A DNA stretch of 64,000 nucleotides from Plotosus lineatus (lineage: Eukaryota > Chordata > Actinopteri > Siluriformes > Plotosidae): positions 4,121,282 through 4,185,281 of the forward strand of contig CM045745.1 in the NCBI GenBank assembly GCA_024760905.1, given 5' to 3'. Below are positions 55,443 to 64,000 of the stretch, piece after piece. Below the pieces are notes generated by a model, which had not been told where the DNA came from, searched no databases, and saw only the letters and a list, made by a program, of their open reading frames with translations. The position numbers and the translations under genes are program-made. Each line of letters starts with the position of its first letter. Positions within the stretch are counted from its first letter, which is position 1.

Positions 55443-56011
55443 GATGGTCGAAGAAGGAGATGCGGGAGGCGTGTCCGTAGGCGGAGAGAGAAGAGGAAAG
55501 GCGTGAGTCTAGGACTGAGAGTAGGGACTTTGAATGTTGGAACTATGAAAGAAAAAGCTAGAGAGCTGGCTGTCATGATGCAGAGGAGGAAGGTGGACAT
55601 ACTGTGTGTTCAGGAGACCAGGTGGAAAGGTAGCAAGGCTAGAAGCTTAGGAGCAGGGTTTAAGCTGTTTTATCATGGTGTAGATGGGAAGAGAAATGGA
55701 GTAGGAGTCATCTTGAAGGAAGGGTTTGTCAGGAATGTTCTAGAAGTGAAAAGAGTGTCAGACAGAGTGATGAGTCTCAAGTTAGAAATTGAAGGTGTGA
55801 TGTTCAATGTTGTTAGTGTTTATGCGCCACATGCAGGATGTGAGCTAGAAGAGAAGGAGAGATTCTGGAGTGAGTTAGATGAAGTGATGCAGAGTAGCCC
55901 CAGAGGTGAAAGAGTGGTCATTGGTGCAGACTTGAATGGACATGTTGGTGCAGGCAACAGAGGGGACAAGGAAGTGATGGGCAGGTTTGGTATCCAGGAC
56001 AGGAACACTAG
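55443..56011 (+). mobile_element. RTE LINE copy G, endonuclease part, truncated at both ends
   Basis: The open frame (about 55470-56011) carries KGVSLGLRVGTLNVGTM, ILCVQETRWKGSKARSLGAG (catalytic Glu), YAPHAGCELEEK and ERVVIGADLNGHVGAGN, where the normal Asp-Phe-Asn is Asp-Leu-Asn. It has no frameshift over about 180 codons. It stops at RFGIQDRNT and does not continue into the rest of the endonuclease. Confidence 0.85.
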
Positions 56012-56252
56012 GAATGCTATTTCTGGACCAGCAAGAAAAAATGTGTTATGGCCGAGCTGAACTTTTCCTTCCTTTACCTTCATGGCTGAAGTGACCTTCA
56101 GCAAGGCATCTAACCTCAACTGTTCTCCGGATGCACCAATGTGTGCCCACTAATCCAAGTGTGGGTGTGCTCACTGTTTACATAAGTGCGCACAGTTTGG
56201 ATGCAGAGCTAAAAAATTCCCATATCGGATTAATACAATATGTTAAATAATT

Positions 56253-56498
56253 TTTGCTCCCACTGGGTTATCAAAGGCGGGCCATGTCTGTCACTGTCGA
56301 TGGTATGTAAAGGAACCATTGCTGACTTTCGTAAAGAGTAGGCTGCAAAGCCGTCATCGTGTTTCTGTCCCTTACTGAAGGGTTGTGACAGGAGGCATCC
56401 GACGTAAAAAAAAAACCTCTGCCAAATCAAATGTGCGAATCAGATGATTTGCTTGTGGCGATTCCTGAGAAAAGGGAAAAAGTTGAAAGGAAGAAAGA
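56253..56498 (+). mobile_element. tRNA-derived SINE, RTE tail, 5'-truncated (18 bp target duplication)
   Basis: ACAATATGTTAAATAATT occurs at 56235-56252 and 56499-56516. The head is missing: the copy starts in the body near GGGTTATCAAAGGCGGGCCA. The tail is the RTE-derived type 2. Confidence 0.9.
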
Positions 56499-56559
56499 AC
56501 AATATGTTAAATAATTAAAACAACAACAACAACAACAACAATAATAATAATCCCATTCA

Positions 56560-56675
56560 TACATACATTCAGTTTCTGAACTGCTGAATTCTAATTAGGG
56601 TGGCAGGAAGACTGGCACACATCTTAGCCAACTCTGGGCAAAGGCAACCGTACACCCTAGACCAGGCCAGAACAG
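56560..56675 (-). mobile_element. SINE tail type 1 fragment
   Basis: CATTCAGTTTCTGAACTGCT, GAATTCTAATTAGGGTGGCA and GTACACCCTAGACCAGGCC match the tail and lower body of type 1 SINEs in complement. It is truncated before the body. Confidence 0.65.
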
Positions 56676-56752
56676 GTCAATTAATTATGAATTTATTTTT
56701 TTTCTGATTTTGTTGCAGTGAGGTATGGGGCTATCCCAGAGTTCCATAATTT

Positions 56753-57101
56753 CTTCTTCTTTCTTCTCTTTTCAGCTTTTTCCCGTTCTGAAGAGTTGCC
56801 ACAGCTAATCATCTGATTTGCACATTTGATTTGGCATGGGTTTTTACGTCGGATGCCCTTCCTGTCACAATCCTTTTATCAAGGGACAGAAACACGCTGA
56901 CGGCTTTGCAGCTACTCTTTACGAAAGTCAGTAATGGTTCTTTTACATCAACCTATCACCATAGACAGTGACAGACATGGCCCGCCTTTGATAACCCAGT
57001 TAGCTGCACTGGGGGACAGTGACAATCCTATGGGGACTCGAACCCCCAACCTTAGGATCAGCGATCCTGCGTCCTATCCACTACAAACCATCACTGCCCA
57101 C
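56753..57101 (-). mobile_element. tRNA-derived SINE, RTE tail, full length (18 bp target duplication)
   Basis: CCCAGAGTTCCATAATTT (56735-56752) and CCCAGCGTTCCATGATTT (57102-57119) flank it with two differences. Tail, body and head complements are all present (GACTCGAACCCCCAACCTTA near the head). Confidence 0.9.
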
Positions 57102-57119
57102 CCCAGCGTTCCATGATTT

Positions 57120-58078
57120 ATAATTCAATAATGTAACAGATGTGGATAAACGGACCCCATAGTTTTCATCTTAGAATGTTATATTACATGAGAATCTCTT
57201 ACAAATCAGGCTAAAGAAATTTGCCATATTATATTAATAATATTTTGTATTTATAGCAATGATACTTAACTTACATGAGTTTTCTTTTCATTTTGTGACA
57301 TCTTTTGTAAAGGTATGCATATAAAAAGAAAGACAGAATCATAAGGGAGTAATCAATCAAAACAATTCTTATAACACTCAGTTGAACTGAAAGCTGAAAA
57401 ATGTGAATGTTTTTGCATCATCCGTACACTGAGTGGAGAAAAGGCTCCTGCATTGTGTTTCTTTTCCTTCTTCTCCGCATATCGACACAGTCATGATCTA
57501 TAGTTCTTAAATAAAAGCAGATTTAGTTGTCTCACTAAATGGGATTGTTGTTTTGCTGCATAAGCCAATTACAATTAAGCTTCACATCACAGAATAATAA
57601 CTCGTCAGCAAGCATTCCTACATTATCACACTAAGCTTGCCATGGTAACTGTTTGTGCAATTTTATTACTGAAGAATGATGTTTTAGCAAATGTAGCAGG
57701 ACCCATGCTTTTTAAGAAGCTCAATTTTCAACTCATCAGTGCCGAGAAAATTAGTTAAATGGCTGGAGAGACATCAAGGTGTTTATTGAAAAATATGAAA
57801 CGAGCCTCTATGTTCCTCTTGGTGGGCAATGGTCTCTTTTTAACAATTAAATCATGAGTGCTGACCTTATCTGTGGAGTAGGAGGCCTCCAGATCCTGGG
57901 ATTCTTGTCTTGATGTTTCTGTGTATTCTTAAATAAATCACTGAAATACTCTGAGGAATTTTGGTAAGCTGGCCAATTTTTGGAAGACTGACAACTTTTT
58001 TTCTATTTTTTCCATTTGGAAATAACGGCTGCTCTTTACAAACTGATATACAGTATTTGCAGACAGTTCCAGTATGTC
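57120..58078. other. About 960 bp without recognisable genes
   Basis: Apparently unique AT-rich sequence. A short basic frame on minus near 57450-57500 (RRRRKRN) has no supporting context. Confidence 0.45.
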
Positions 58079-58079
58079 T

Positions 58080-58428
58080 GTCTTCCTTTCGGCTTTTTCC
58101 CTTTTACCCGGGAGTCGCCACAGTGAATCATCTGATTCGCACGTTTGATTTGGCAGAGGTTTTTAAGTCGGATGCCCTTCCTGTCACAACCCTTTTTAGC
58201 GTGGGACAGAAACACGCTGACGACTTTGCAGCTCCTCTTTACGAAAGTCAGCAATGGTTCTTTTACATCAACCTCTCACCATAGACAGTGACAGACATGG
58301 CCCGCCTTTGATAACCCAGTTAGCTGCACTGGGGGGGACAGTGACAACCTTGTGGAGAGTGGGAGTTGAACCCCCAACCTTTGGATCAGCGATCCAGCGC
58401 CCTGTACCACTAGACCACCACTGCCGCT
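58080..58428 (-). mobile_element. tRNA-derived SINE, RTE tail, full length
   Basis: Starts with the complement of the RTE end (CTTCCTTTCGGCTTTTTCCC), then GGATGCCCTTCCTGTCACAA (complement of the RTE 5' leader block), the body and the head (ACCACTAGACCACCACTGCC). CTGTCTT near both ends may be the target duplication. Confidence 0.9.
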
Positions 58429-58439
58429 GTCTTTTCATA

Positions 58440-59084
58440 ATTGCAGTCTGCTGCTTGTCAGGACATTTCCCCCCTGCTATGTTGAAAAGAGTTCTCCTTA
58501 ATGTTTACATTCAACAAAGTTTTAATAAAGCCTGGGTACATCTAATGTTCGCAGTTAAATCTGGTAAAGGATTTGATTGGAAGAGGAAATCGGGAAGCGA
58601 GATTTTTTTCAAAGACATGAGTTATCTTTACAAGTTAAGCCTAAGCTGTTTTACCATTTGCATGATGTCAGGATTCTGATAATTTAGTTCCACTCCAAGA
58701 ACTGAAGCCTGCCAAGGACACACAAGTCAAGTCATCAAATGTCCACCACTTAAACTTAAAGTTGTATTACACTAATTTTTTTAACTCAATAAAAATACAT
58801 AATAATTTTATACTGTCAGTCCTATATTTCTTGAGCTTAAGTTTTGTGTCGGGTAAAAAGGTATGCATGTACAATACTATTCTTTTGATAATCATAGATT
58901 GAGTGGTTTGTTGAGGAAAGCACCAGTATTGTGTTTAAAATGCAGTGTTTCATATTTAAATAGGGTTTAGTTTAAACAACACTTATTTCAATGCATAAAT
59001 GCTTTTATAAACTATGTTTGAGTAATAATATATATATCCCCTTTTACCCACCTCACAATGATAAATATAAAAATAAACGCATGT
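58440..59084. other. No gene seen
   Basis: Short frames only, in apparently unique AT-rich DNA. Confidence 0.5.
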
Positions 59085-59086
59085 GT

Positions 59087-59120
<34 letters not shown>

Positions 59121-59245
59121 CCCAATCCGAAACCTAATTCTAACCTGGATCCTAATACAAACCCAGAAAGAAATGAAGACCAGCCAATTTGTTCTCATTC
59201 CACAAAAATGTTCTTACTCCGTTGCTTTAAAAATGGATAAAACAT

Positions 59246-59282
<37 letters not shown>
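59085..59282. repeat. Two (CA)n microsatellites
   Basis: CA runs at 59085-59119 and 59247-59282, separated by 127 bp of non-repetitive sequence. Confidence 0.95.
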
Positions 59283-59283
<1 letters not shown>

Positions 59284-59284
59284 G

Positions 59285-60283
59285 CAGGTCTTTAAATTAG
59301 CGCGGTTTCTTCCTAGTGGAAAACTAAATGTTGAAAAAGGTCAACATTTTCAAATATCGCTATTCTTGTGTAACCTAAAGTTTGCCATAAAATATATAAA
59401 TACACCCTCACCCAGCCAAACAGTCTCTCTCCCCCCCCCCAACATAAACAAACAAAAACTTTTATCGTGACACCCCTCCCACTCTAAGAGCCTGCTGTAT
59501 CCCTGGTACATATTGAGTAAGAGAAGATAAGGATTTGATGGAAAAAGTTCAGCTTTTACCTCATCCTGATGCATTGCCTCAGGTCAGTGAAACTGGAACT
59601 TGTTTGGATCTTTGAAGTTCTATATGGCCCTTAATTTCCTCCCCAAGACTAGTGAAGAGGAAACAAAACCCCAGCACCATACACAACACACTCCAAATCA
59701 TACTGAAGCGCTAAGCTGTGAAAACACACAACAGTCCTGTATTTAGCACACTGCACTCTTCTATTTAATCATTTCCACATGTAGAAAGCTGGACAGAGGA
59801 AATACATGCTGATGCTCTTCCAGAGAAACTCCTACAAAAACTCATTGTTGCTAGATGGGCTTGGATGTGGGCACTTGGCTTCTCTTTTATAAGAAAACTT
59901 TATCTTACTTTCCTGTTGAAGTCAGTTTTAATAAATGTAATGCTGAGTGCTTTATGCAGTAAAAATAAGAAACATTTCCAGAAGTGAAAGATTTCCATAA
60001 GGCTAATTTTATGCTGCAGTGTCATCAAGCTCAAGACAAAATTCATGCTGAGTTGCTTAATTTAACTGACTAATTTAACTTTTTTAATTTATTTCTTTTT
60101 TCACGGAGTGCAGCATAGTGGCACAGCGGGTGATATTTATGCCTCATAACTTCAAGCTCTAGTTACAATTTCTGAGGAATTTCTGTATCTACACTCATAT
60201 ATTTATCCTTCCACTTACCAAAACTGGCTACACTAAATGACCCCTTGATATTAATGTGTGTGTACAGTGTTCCTTTGGGGCTG
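59285..60283. other. 1 kb without recognisable genes
   Basis: Apparently unique DNA with a C run at 59432-59441. Minus frames here have no domain. Confidence 0.5.
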
Positions 60284-60565
60284 GTGACATAGTGGTTAGG
60301 GTGTTGTGCTCATGATCGGGAGGTTGTGTGTTCAGATCCCAGTTAGACCCTCACTGTGCTAAGACCCCTAGGCAAGGTCTTAACCACAAGTGTACCTCTG
60401 TTCATCTAACAGTACAAGTGGGTACCAGTAAAAATATACTGGGAAGGTAACCTGTGATGGACTAGCGTCCCATTCAGAAGGAGTTGTACTCCTAGTCGCT
60501 TCACGCTGTGGAAACTGGGGATAAGCACCGGTCCGATGAGCCACTAGGGCTCAGGTGTAAAAAGC
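60284..60565 (+). mobile_element. tRNA-derived SINE, third family
   Basis: The head has GGTGACATAGTGGTTAGGGT (A box) and TGTGTTCAGATCCC (B box). The body has CCTAGGCAAGGTCTTAACCA, and the tail has ACCTGTGATGGACTAGCGTC, GGAGTTGTACTCCTAGTCGC and CTGGGGATAAGC, which resembles L2-type SINE tails. Unrelated to the 6.9 kb family beyond the tRNA-like head. Confidence 0.75.
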
Positions 60566-61037
60566 CAAACAGACTACCTTACCAGTGTTCCCTGAATAGG
60601 CTCAGCATCCACAGCAAGCCTGACCATGGTGGGTTACTAAAGAATCTGAAAAGAATGATTAAAATGCAGAATGCAATGGATTTATCTTACAATTTATGAA
60701 CTATCTATAGAGATATTAAGGGATGATCATACCAGATGTGGAATTGAAAAAAAATGCCACTGATGTCAATGCCATTATTCAAGCTAATGCTTTTTGTTTT
60801 CAACATGTTCTTAAATTTATCTTGTGACATTTGTATAATTGCAAAGTTGTGTTTGCAAGGAAAAGCAACAAGTTGTAGACTTCCATGCAAAAAGTTTGAG
60901 ACTTGTCATATTCTGTATATTATTTTGCCATCATTTGTATTTTATCAGCTGATTCACTTTCTTTTGCCAAGCAACCAATATGGCATTGAACCTGCAAAAT
61001 ATTTGTTTGCATTATTTGCATGTGGAGTTGCAAAGCT
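60566..61037. other. No gene seen
   Basis: The plus frame at 60754 onward is open for about 90 codons but is hydrophobic and AT-driven; no domain is recognised. Confidence 0.4.
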
Positions 61038-61041
61038 TCCT

Positions 61042-61076
<35 letters not shown>

Positions 61077-61135
61077 CTGTCTGTCTCTCTCTCTCTCTCT
61101 CTCTCCCTCTCTCTCTCTCGCTCTCTCTGTCTCTC
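61038..61135. repeat. (TATC)n(TC)n compound microsatellite
   Basis: About 36 bp of TATC and about 60 bp of TC. The TC part corresponds to the GA run inside the MITE at 3131-3181. Confidence 0.95.
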
Positions 61136-61583
61136 GCTGCGGGTCACGCCCACAAGACGTGGAATTCAAAGCGCATTCCCTGCTTGACGAAGGTCCAAAT
61201 TCAACTTTAACTTGATTCCTTGAGGGATCGGAATTCCAAATGAGCTCAAATGCGCCCACATTCATTAAACATTTACTGAATTAAAAAACTTAAAAAAAAC
61301 AAACTAAAAACTAAAGAGTGAAGCTTCCTTCTGTCTCTTGAAAGATCAGAGGTCCTCACTGTATTTCTGCTTTAAGGTCTCCTTCTGGTTTTGCATCATC
61401 CCTCCTAGCCAATGGGAGGTCAGCGGGGCGGGATGTTGAGAGACAGCCAATGAGAGAGTAACTCGCGCATCGTGTGAAATTTTGATTGGCGCGCTTGAAT
61501 TTTGAATTTCTTTCCGTAAGAGGGGGTTATTTTTGTATACCGGGGATTTCGTACCCGGGCCTTCGTAAGTAGGGGGCCAACTG
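61136..61583 (-). mobile_element. Truncated copy of the MITE at 2717-4009
   Basis: The right end GTAGGGGGCCAACTG followed by TA is the inverse of CAGTTGGCCC. AATGCGCCCACATTCATTAA and CGCATTCCCTGCTTGACGAA match 2990-3090 in complement. It stops at the TC microsatellite. Confidence 0.8.
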
Positions 61584-61586
61584 TAT

Positions 61587-61612
61587 GTATATATATATAT
61601 ATATATGCTTTC

Positions 61613-61670
<58 letters not shown>

Positions 61671-61707
61671 ATTTAATAATATATTTATTAATATATATAA
61701 TATTAAT

Positions 61708-61752
<45 letters not shown>

Positions 61753-61762
61753 GAAAGCATGA
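61587..61762. repeat. Near-perfect AT palindrome around (TA)n
   Basis: ATGCTTTCATTTATATATAT (about 61606) is mirrored by ATATATATAAATGAAAGCAT (about 61743). Between them is almost only A and T, with a short non-TA centre (AATAATTTAATAATATATTT). It could extrude as a cruciform of about 75 bp arms. Confidence 0.9.
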
Positions 61763-61764
61763 TG

Positions 61765-62110
61765 TTACACGCTTTTATGCAGTCTGTCCATATTTCTGCT
61801 AAAAGTTACAAGATCACTATGATATGTAGTAATATGCATATTTTTTTGCACATGTCCAAAATGTCTGTGAAGTGTGTAATATTCTCTATTCTCCCAATAG
61901 TCTCTGTATGCTCTGATAAAAATCAGGATTAGTACTAATTAGTGTTCTCCTCTTCAGAGCTAATTTTTTGAGGCTGATTTTTTTAAATTGATTTTCCTAC
62001 TAAAAACAATATTCTTCATTCATTCACTTATTTTCATGAAGCTTTGCAAAATTTCTTGGATAAACAATTTGAAATCTGGCTGTTTGCAATGTCAAGTGAA
62101 CTGACATGCG
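61765..62110. other. No gene seen
   Basis: AT-rich stretch without supportable features. Confidence 0.5.
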
Positions 62111-62115
62111 TTTCC

Positions 62116-62489
62116 TGTTATGTCTGGAGCATATGCGGCGGACCCAAAAATGCAGGAGACCATGTAAGAAGATTCAACGATTTTATTTTTGCACTGGGAA
62201 AATCTAAATCACTGGAAATAATTATTCATTGGAAACTGGTCAAGCACAAAGCAGGATACCAGGAGTCAGAGAAATCGCAGAGAAACGGAATCACAAGGAA
62301 GGACAATCTTCTGACGAAGGAGGGAAGCACACTGCTCCTATTTACTAGTATATCTCGCTGATTGCTGATTGCTGAATGGAAACAGATGCGCTCTCTGGAC
62401 CTCGCCTGCAGGTAACAGCCACGCCCCTCACCAGCGCCTGCAATGAATGGAGAGAGGGTTAACGTCGCCAGTCAGCACAGACCATAACA
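62116..62489. mobile_element. Probable solo LTR (5 bp target duplication)
   Basis: It begins TGTTATG and ends CATAACA, so it has TG...CA termini inside short inverted repeats. TTTCC lies directly on both sides (62111-62115 and 62490-62494). The 374 bp length, 5 bp duplication and lack of coding fit a solo LTR. Related sequence lies in the composite elements at 39.4-40.1 and 50.9-51.4 kb. The parent retrotransposon is not in the window. Confidence 0.75.
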
Positions 62490-62550
62490 TTTCCTGGATT
62501 AAAGCTTTGATAGGATGTTTTTTCTTACTGAACCCAGTAGAATGAGAAGT

Positions 62551-62928
62551 CCCTTCATGGAGAACAATGACCCTGGGGGTTTGAGTGAGGTCCGCCTATT
62601 GCTGGGGCTGATGCTGCCACGGTAGTCAAAAAGCTCCTCAGTGGTTGGGCTCCAGGGCTGGATGAGCTCTGCATTGAATATGTCAAGGCTTTAGATGCCG
62701 TAGGACTGTCTTGGGTGACACATCTCTGCAACATTACATGGTCATTGTGGGCTCTAACTTTGAATTAACACACCGGCGTGATTCTTCCCTTTTCAAAAAA
62801 GAAGACCCGAAGGTGTGTTCCAGTTATCATGGAATCCCATTCCTCAGCCTACCTGTGAAAGTCTCTGCAGGAGAACTGGAGAGGAGGATCCCATCGATAG
62901 TTGAACCTTAAATTCAAGAGGAACAATT
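62551..62928 (+). pseudogene. Rex1 LINE fragment, copy 4 (linker and RT start)
   Basis: GACCCTGGGGGTTTGAGTGA, GTAGTCAAAAAGCTCCTCAG and CTGTCTTGGGTGACACATCT parallel 18890-19070 of copy 1. It is cut at both ends and broken by stops. It abuts a MITE at 62929. Confidence 0.8.
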
Positions 62929-63574
62929 AGTTAAGCAAAGAGAGATATAAAGTGAATGAAAACAGAATCCAGAAAAGAAAGAGAACTCTCTGCTCTGCTG
63001 GTGATTCTCATCAGTGCAGGCTTAGTTCTAAACGAGTTCAAAGGCGCCCTTGCTCACTTGAAAGACCGGAAGGCCGTATAAACTGTTTCAAGCACAGCAA
63101 GTAAACTACTTTCGGTATTGAGCACCTCACATATTATTAGCGTTGATTGGCTGTTTTAAGCTTCATGTAAAGTGAGTCGGCTCAGCTTCATGTCATGTGA
63201 CCATCTGTCAACCATCGGAACCCTTTATAAACAGAAAGATCGCATCATAGAAAATGTTCAAGGTTATATTTGATACTGTATTTGATATTTGGTGAGTGAA
63301 TCTGATTAAAATTTATCTATTTGAAATTATTTTACTTGAATTTAATTTATTTTAAATTAATGTTGATATTTTATATATTTCATATTATTGTACAATGTTA
63401 TGTTTATAATAATTGATTTAGGGGTGTTTTATGAGATACGGTAATGATATTTATGGATGTACATTGTGAGCATCATACGGCACATATCATACGTCACTGT
63501 AACAACTTGCGTTCACTTTCAATTTATGTTCGGCCGTCCGGAACCAATTAAAAACGTAAGTCGGGGAGCGTCTG
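62929..63574 (-). mobile_element. MITE fragment, CAGACGCTCCCC family
   Basis: The right end TAAGTCGGGGAGCGTCTG is followed by TA (63575-63576). Its interior is the reverse complement of 31146 to about 31600 (GGCCGTCCGGAACCAATTAA, AGTGAGTCGGC-type text). The other end is missing at the Rex1 junction. Confidence 0.8.
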
Positions 63575-63735
63575 TATTATGATGGGAAATATTATGGTGG
63601 GATATATTATGGTGAGATATATTATGCAGGGATATCAGGTTCTAAATCAACACAGACATCATAAAACAAATTCACGCAAGAGGAAAAACACTGAGAGTCA
63701 ATTTTTCAATCAGTTTTACATCTCTTAAACCAACC

Positions 63736-64000
63736 CTAGGGTTTGTCATGATTGAATGGATGAGCTGTCACAATCTCTTCTATGGGTAGTACGAAGGCAA
63801 AGTCAGTGCTATAGCGTTGTGCAAACTCCTGCAGCATGGCATTAACTCCAAGGACAAGTGCTTGCAAGATGTGGTAGTCTGACTGACAAACCAGTATGTC
63901 CTCTGCCATTTTTATCTGGCTTATGGCCTCAGTTTAATCCCATGGTTCATTCAGCAACTGGGAGAAGTATGTCAATGCAGTCTTTAAAATGGATGATGTG
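63736..64000 (-). pseudogene. Candidate coding exon at the window edge, unidentified, one internal stop
   Basis: One minus frame reads TSSILKTALTYFSQLLNEPW from the edge, meets a TAA (63934-63936) and goes on. The rest reads [20 protein letters not shown] then [20 protein letters not shown], up to a stop at 63736-63738. The balanced composition, heptad-like Leu/Ile spacing and the same frame on both sides of the stop look like real protein. I do not recognise the family. It may be a pseudogene, or two exons if the stop lies in a small intron. Confidence 0.4.

Noticed and set aside
57450..57520. Exon of a PDGF/VEGF-type growth factor together with 54.8 kb
   Set aside because: Both encode basic runs, but no cystine-knot residues or conserved spacing could be found, and the 57.4 kb frame lacks a donor.
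60754..61215. 153-residue membrane protein
   Set aside because: The C-terminal half is a TATC/TC microsatellite and antisense MITE; the first half is AT-driven hydrophobic sequence.

Overview
The window looks like nuclear DNA of a bony fish, most probably a teleost. It holds one clear vertebrate gene and an unusually dense, nested set of fish-type mobile elements: Rex1/Babar LINEs, RTE LINEs, Tc1 and pogo/Tigger DNA transposons, tRNA-derived SINEs and many CA, CT, TA, GTA and ATT microsatellites. There are no operons, bacterial signals or CRISPR arrays. I could not fix the species.

The one confident host gene is a single-exon atypical chemokine receptor (ackr4/CCRL1-like) at 15744-16829 on the minus strand. 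It has an upstream splice acceptor for a 5' UTR exon. Weaker candidate host exons lie at about 15370-15605, 54777-54870 and 63736-64000, all on the minus strand. At 5589-7885 there are two coding exons facing each other: a THAP-domain exon on plus and, on minus, an exon resembling the N-terminal part of multicopy fish proteins that also carry SWIM and YqaJ domains. Similar leaders sit at both outer ends in inverted orientation, which suggests the worn remains of one two-gene mobile element.

Layout. 0-5 kb: RTE 3' end, a Tc1 relic, and a pogo-type MITE with another RTE 3' end inside. 5.5-14.5 kb: the THAP/YqaJ-like locus interrupted by a Tigger remnant and a SINE; an RTE endonuclease half; a second Tigger remnant in opposite orientation; and an odd 1.2 kb element built of GGAA motifs spaced about 11 bp apart. 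15-17 kb: ackr4. 17.4-22 kb: a Rex1 insertion with a perfect 15 bp target duplication, itself split by a Tc1 element with TA duplication. 22-31 kb: SINE, MITE, two more Tc1 elements, L2-like promoter monomers, and a 5'-inverted Rex1 copy. 31-38 kb: a LINE of uncertain clade inside a MITE, then a long RTE copy lacking its catalytic palm. 38-46 kb: MITEs, a composite element with head-to-head LTR-like pieces, a 600 bp GTA array, a hAT-like MITE and a BS/Jockey-like LINE fragment. 46.5-49.4 kb: a Rex1 copy with a perfect 13 bp target duplication. 49-58.5 kb: SINEs, a Tc1 carrying a MITE that carries older elements, and RTE pieces. 60-64 kb: SINE, AT palindrome, solo LTR, Rex1 piece, MITE and a candidate exon.

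Most elements are broken by stops, frameshifts or deletions. The machinery relationships are still visible. One SINE family ends in sequence taken from the RTE LINE, so RTE reverse transcriptase probably moved it. The MITEs carry TA duplications that fit Tc1/pogo transposases.
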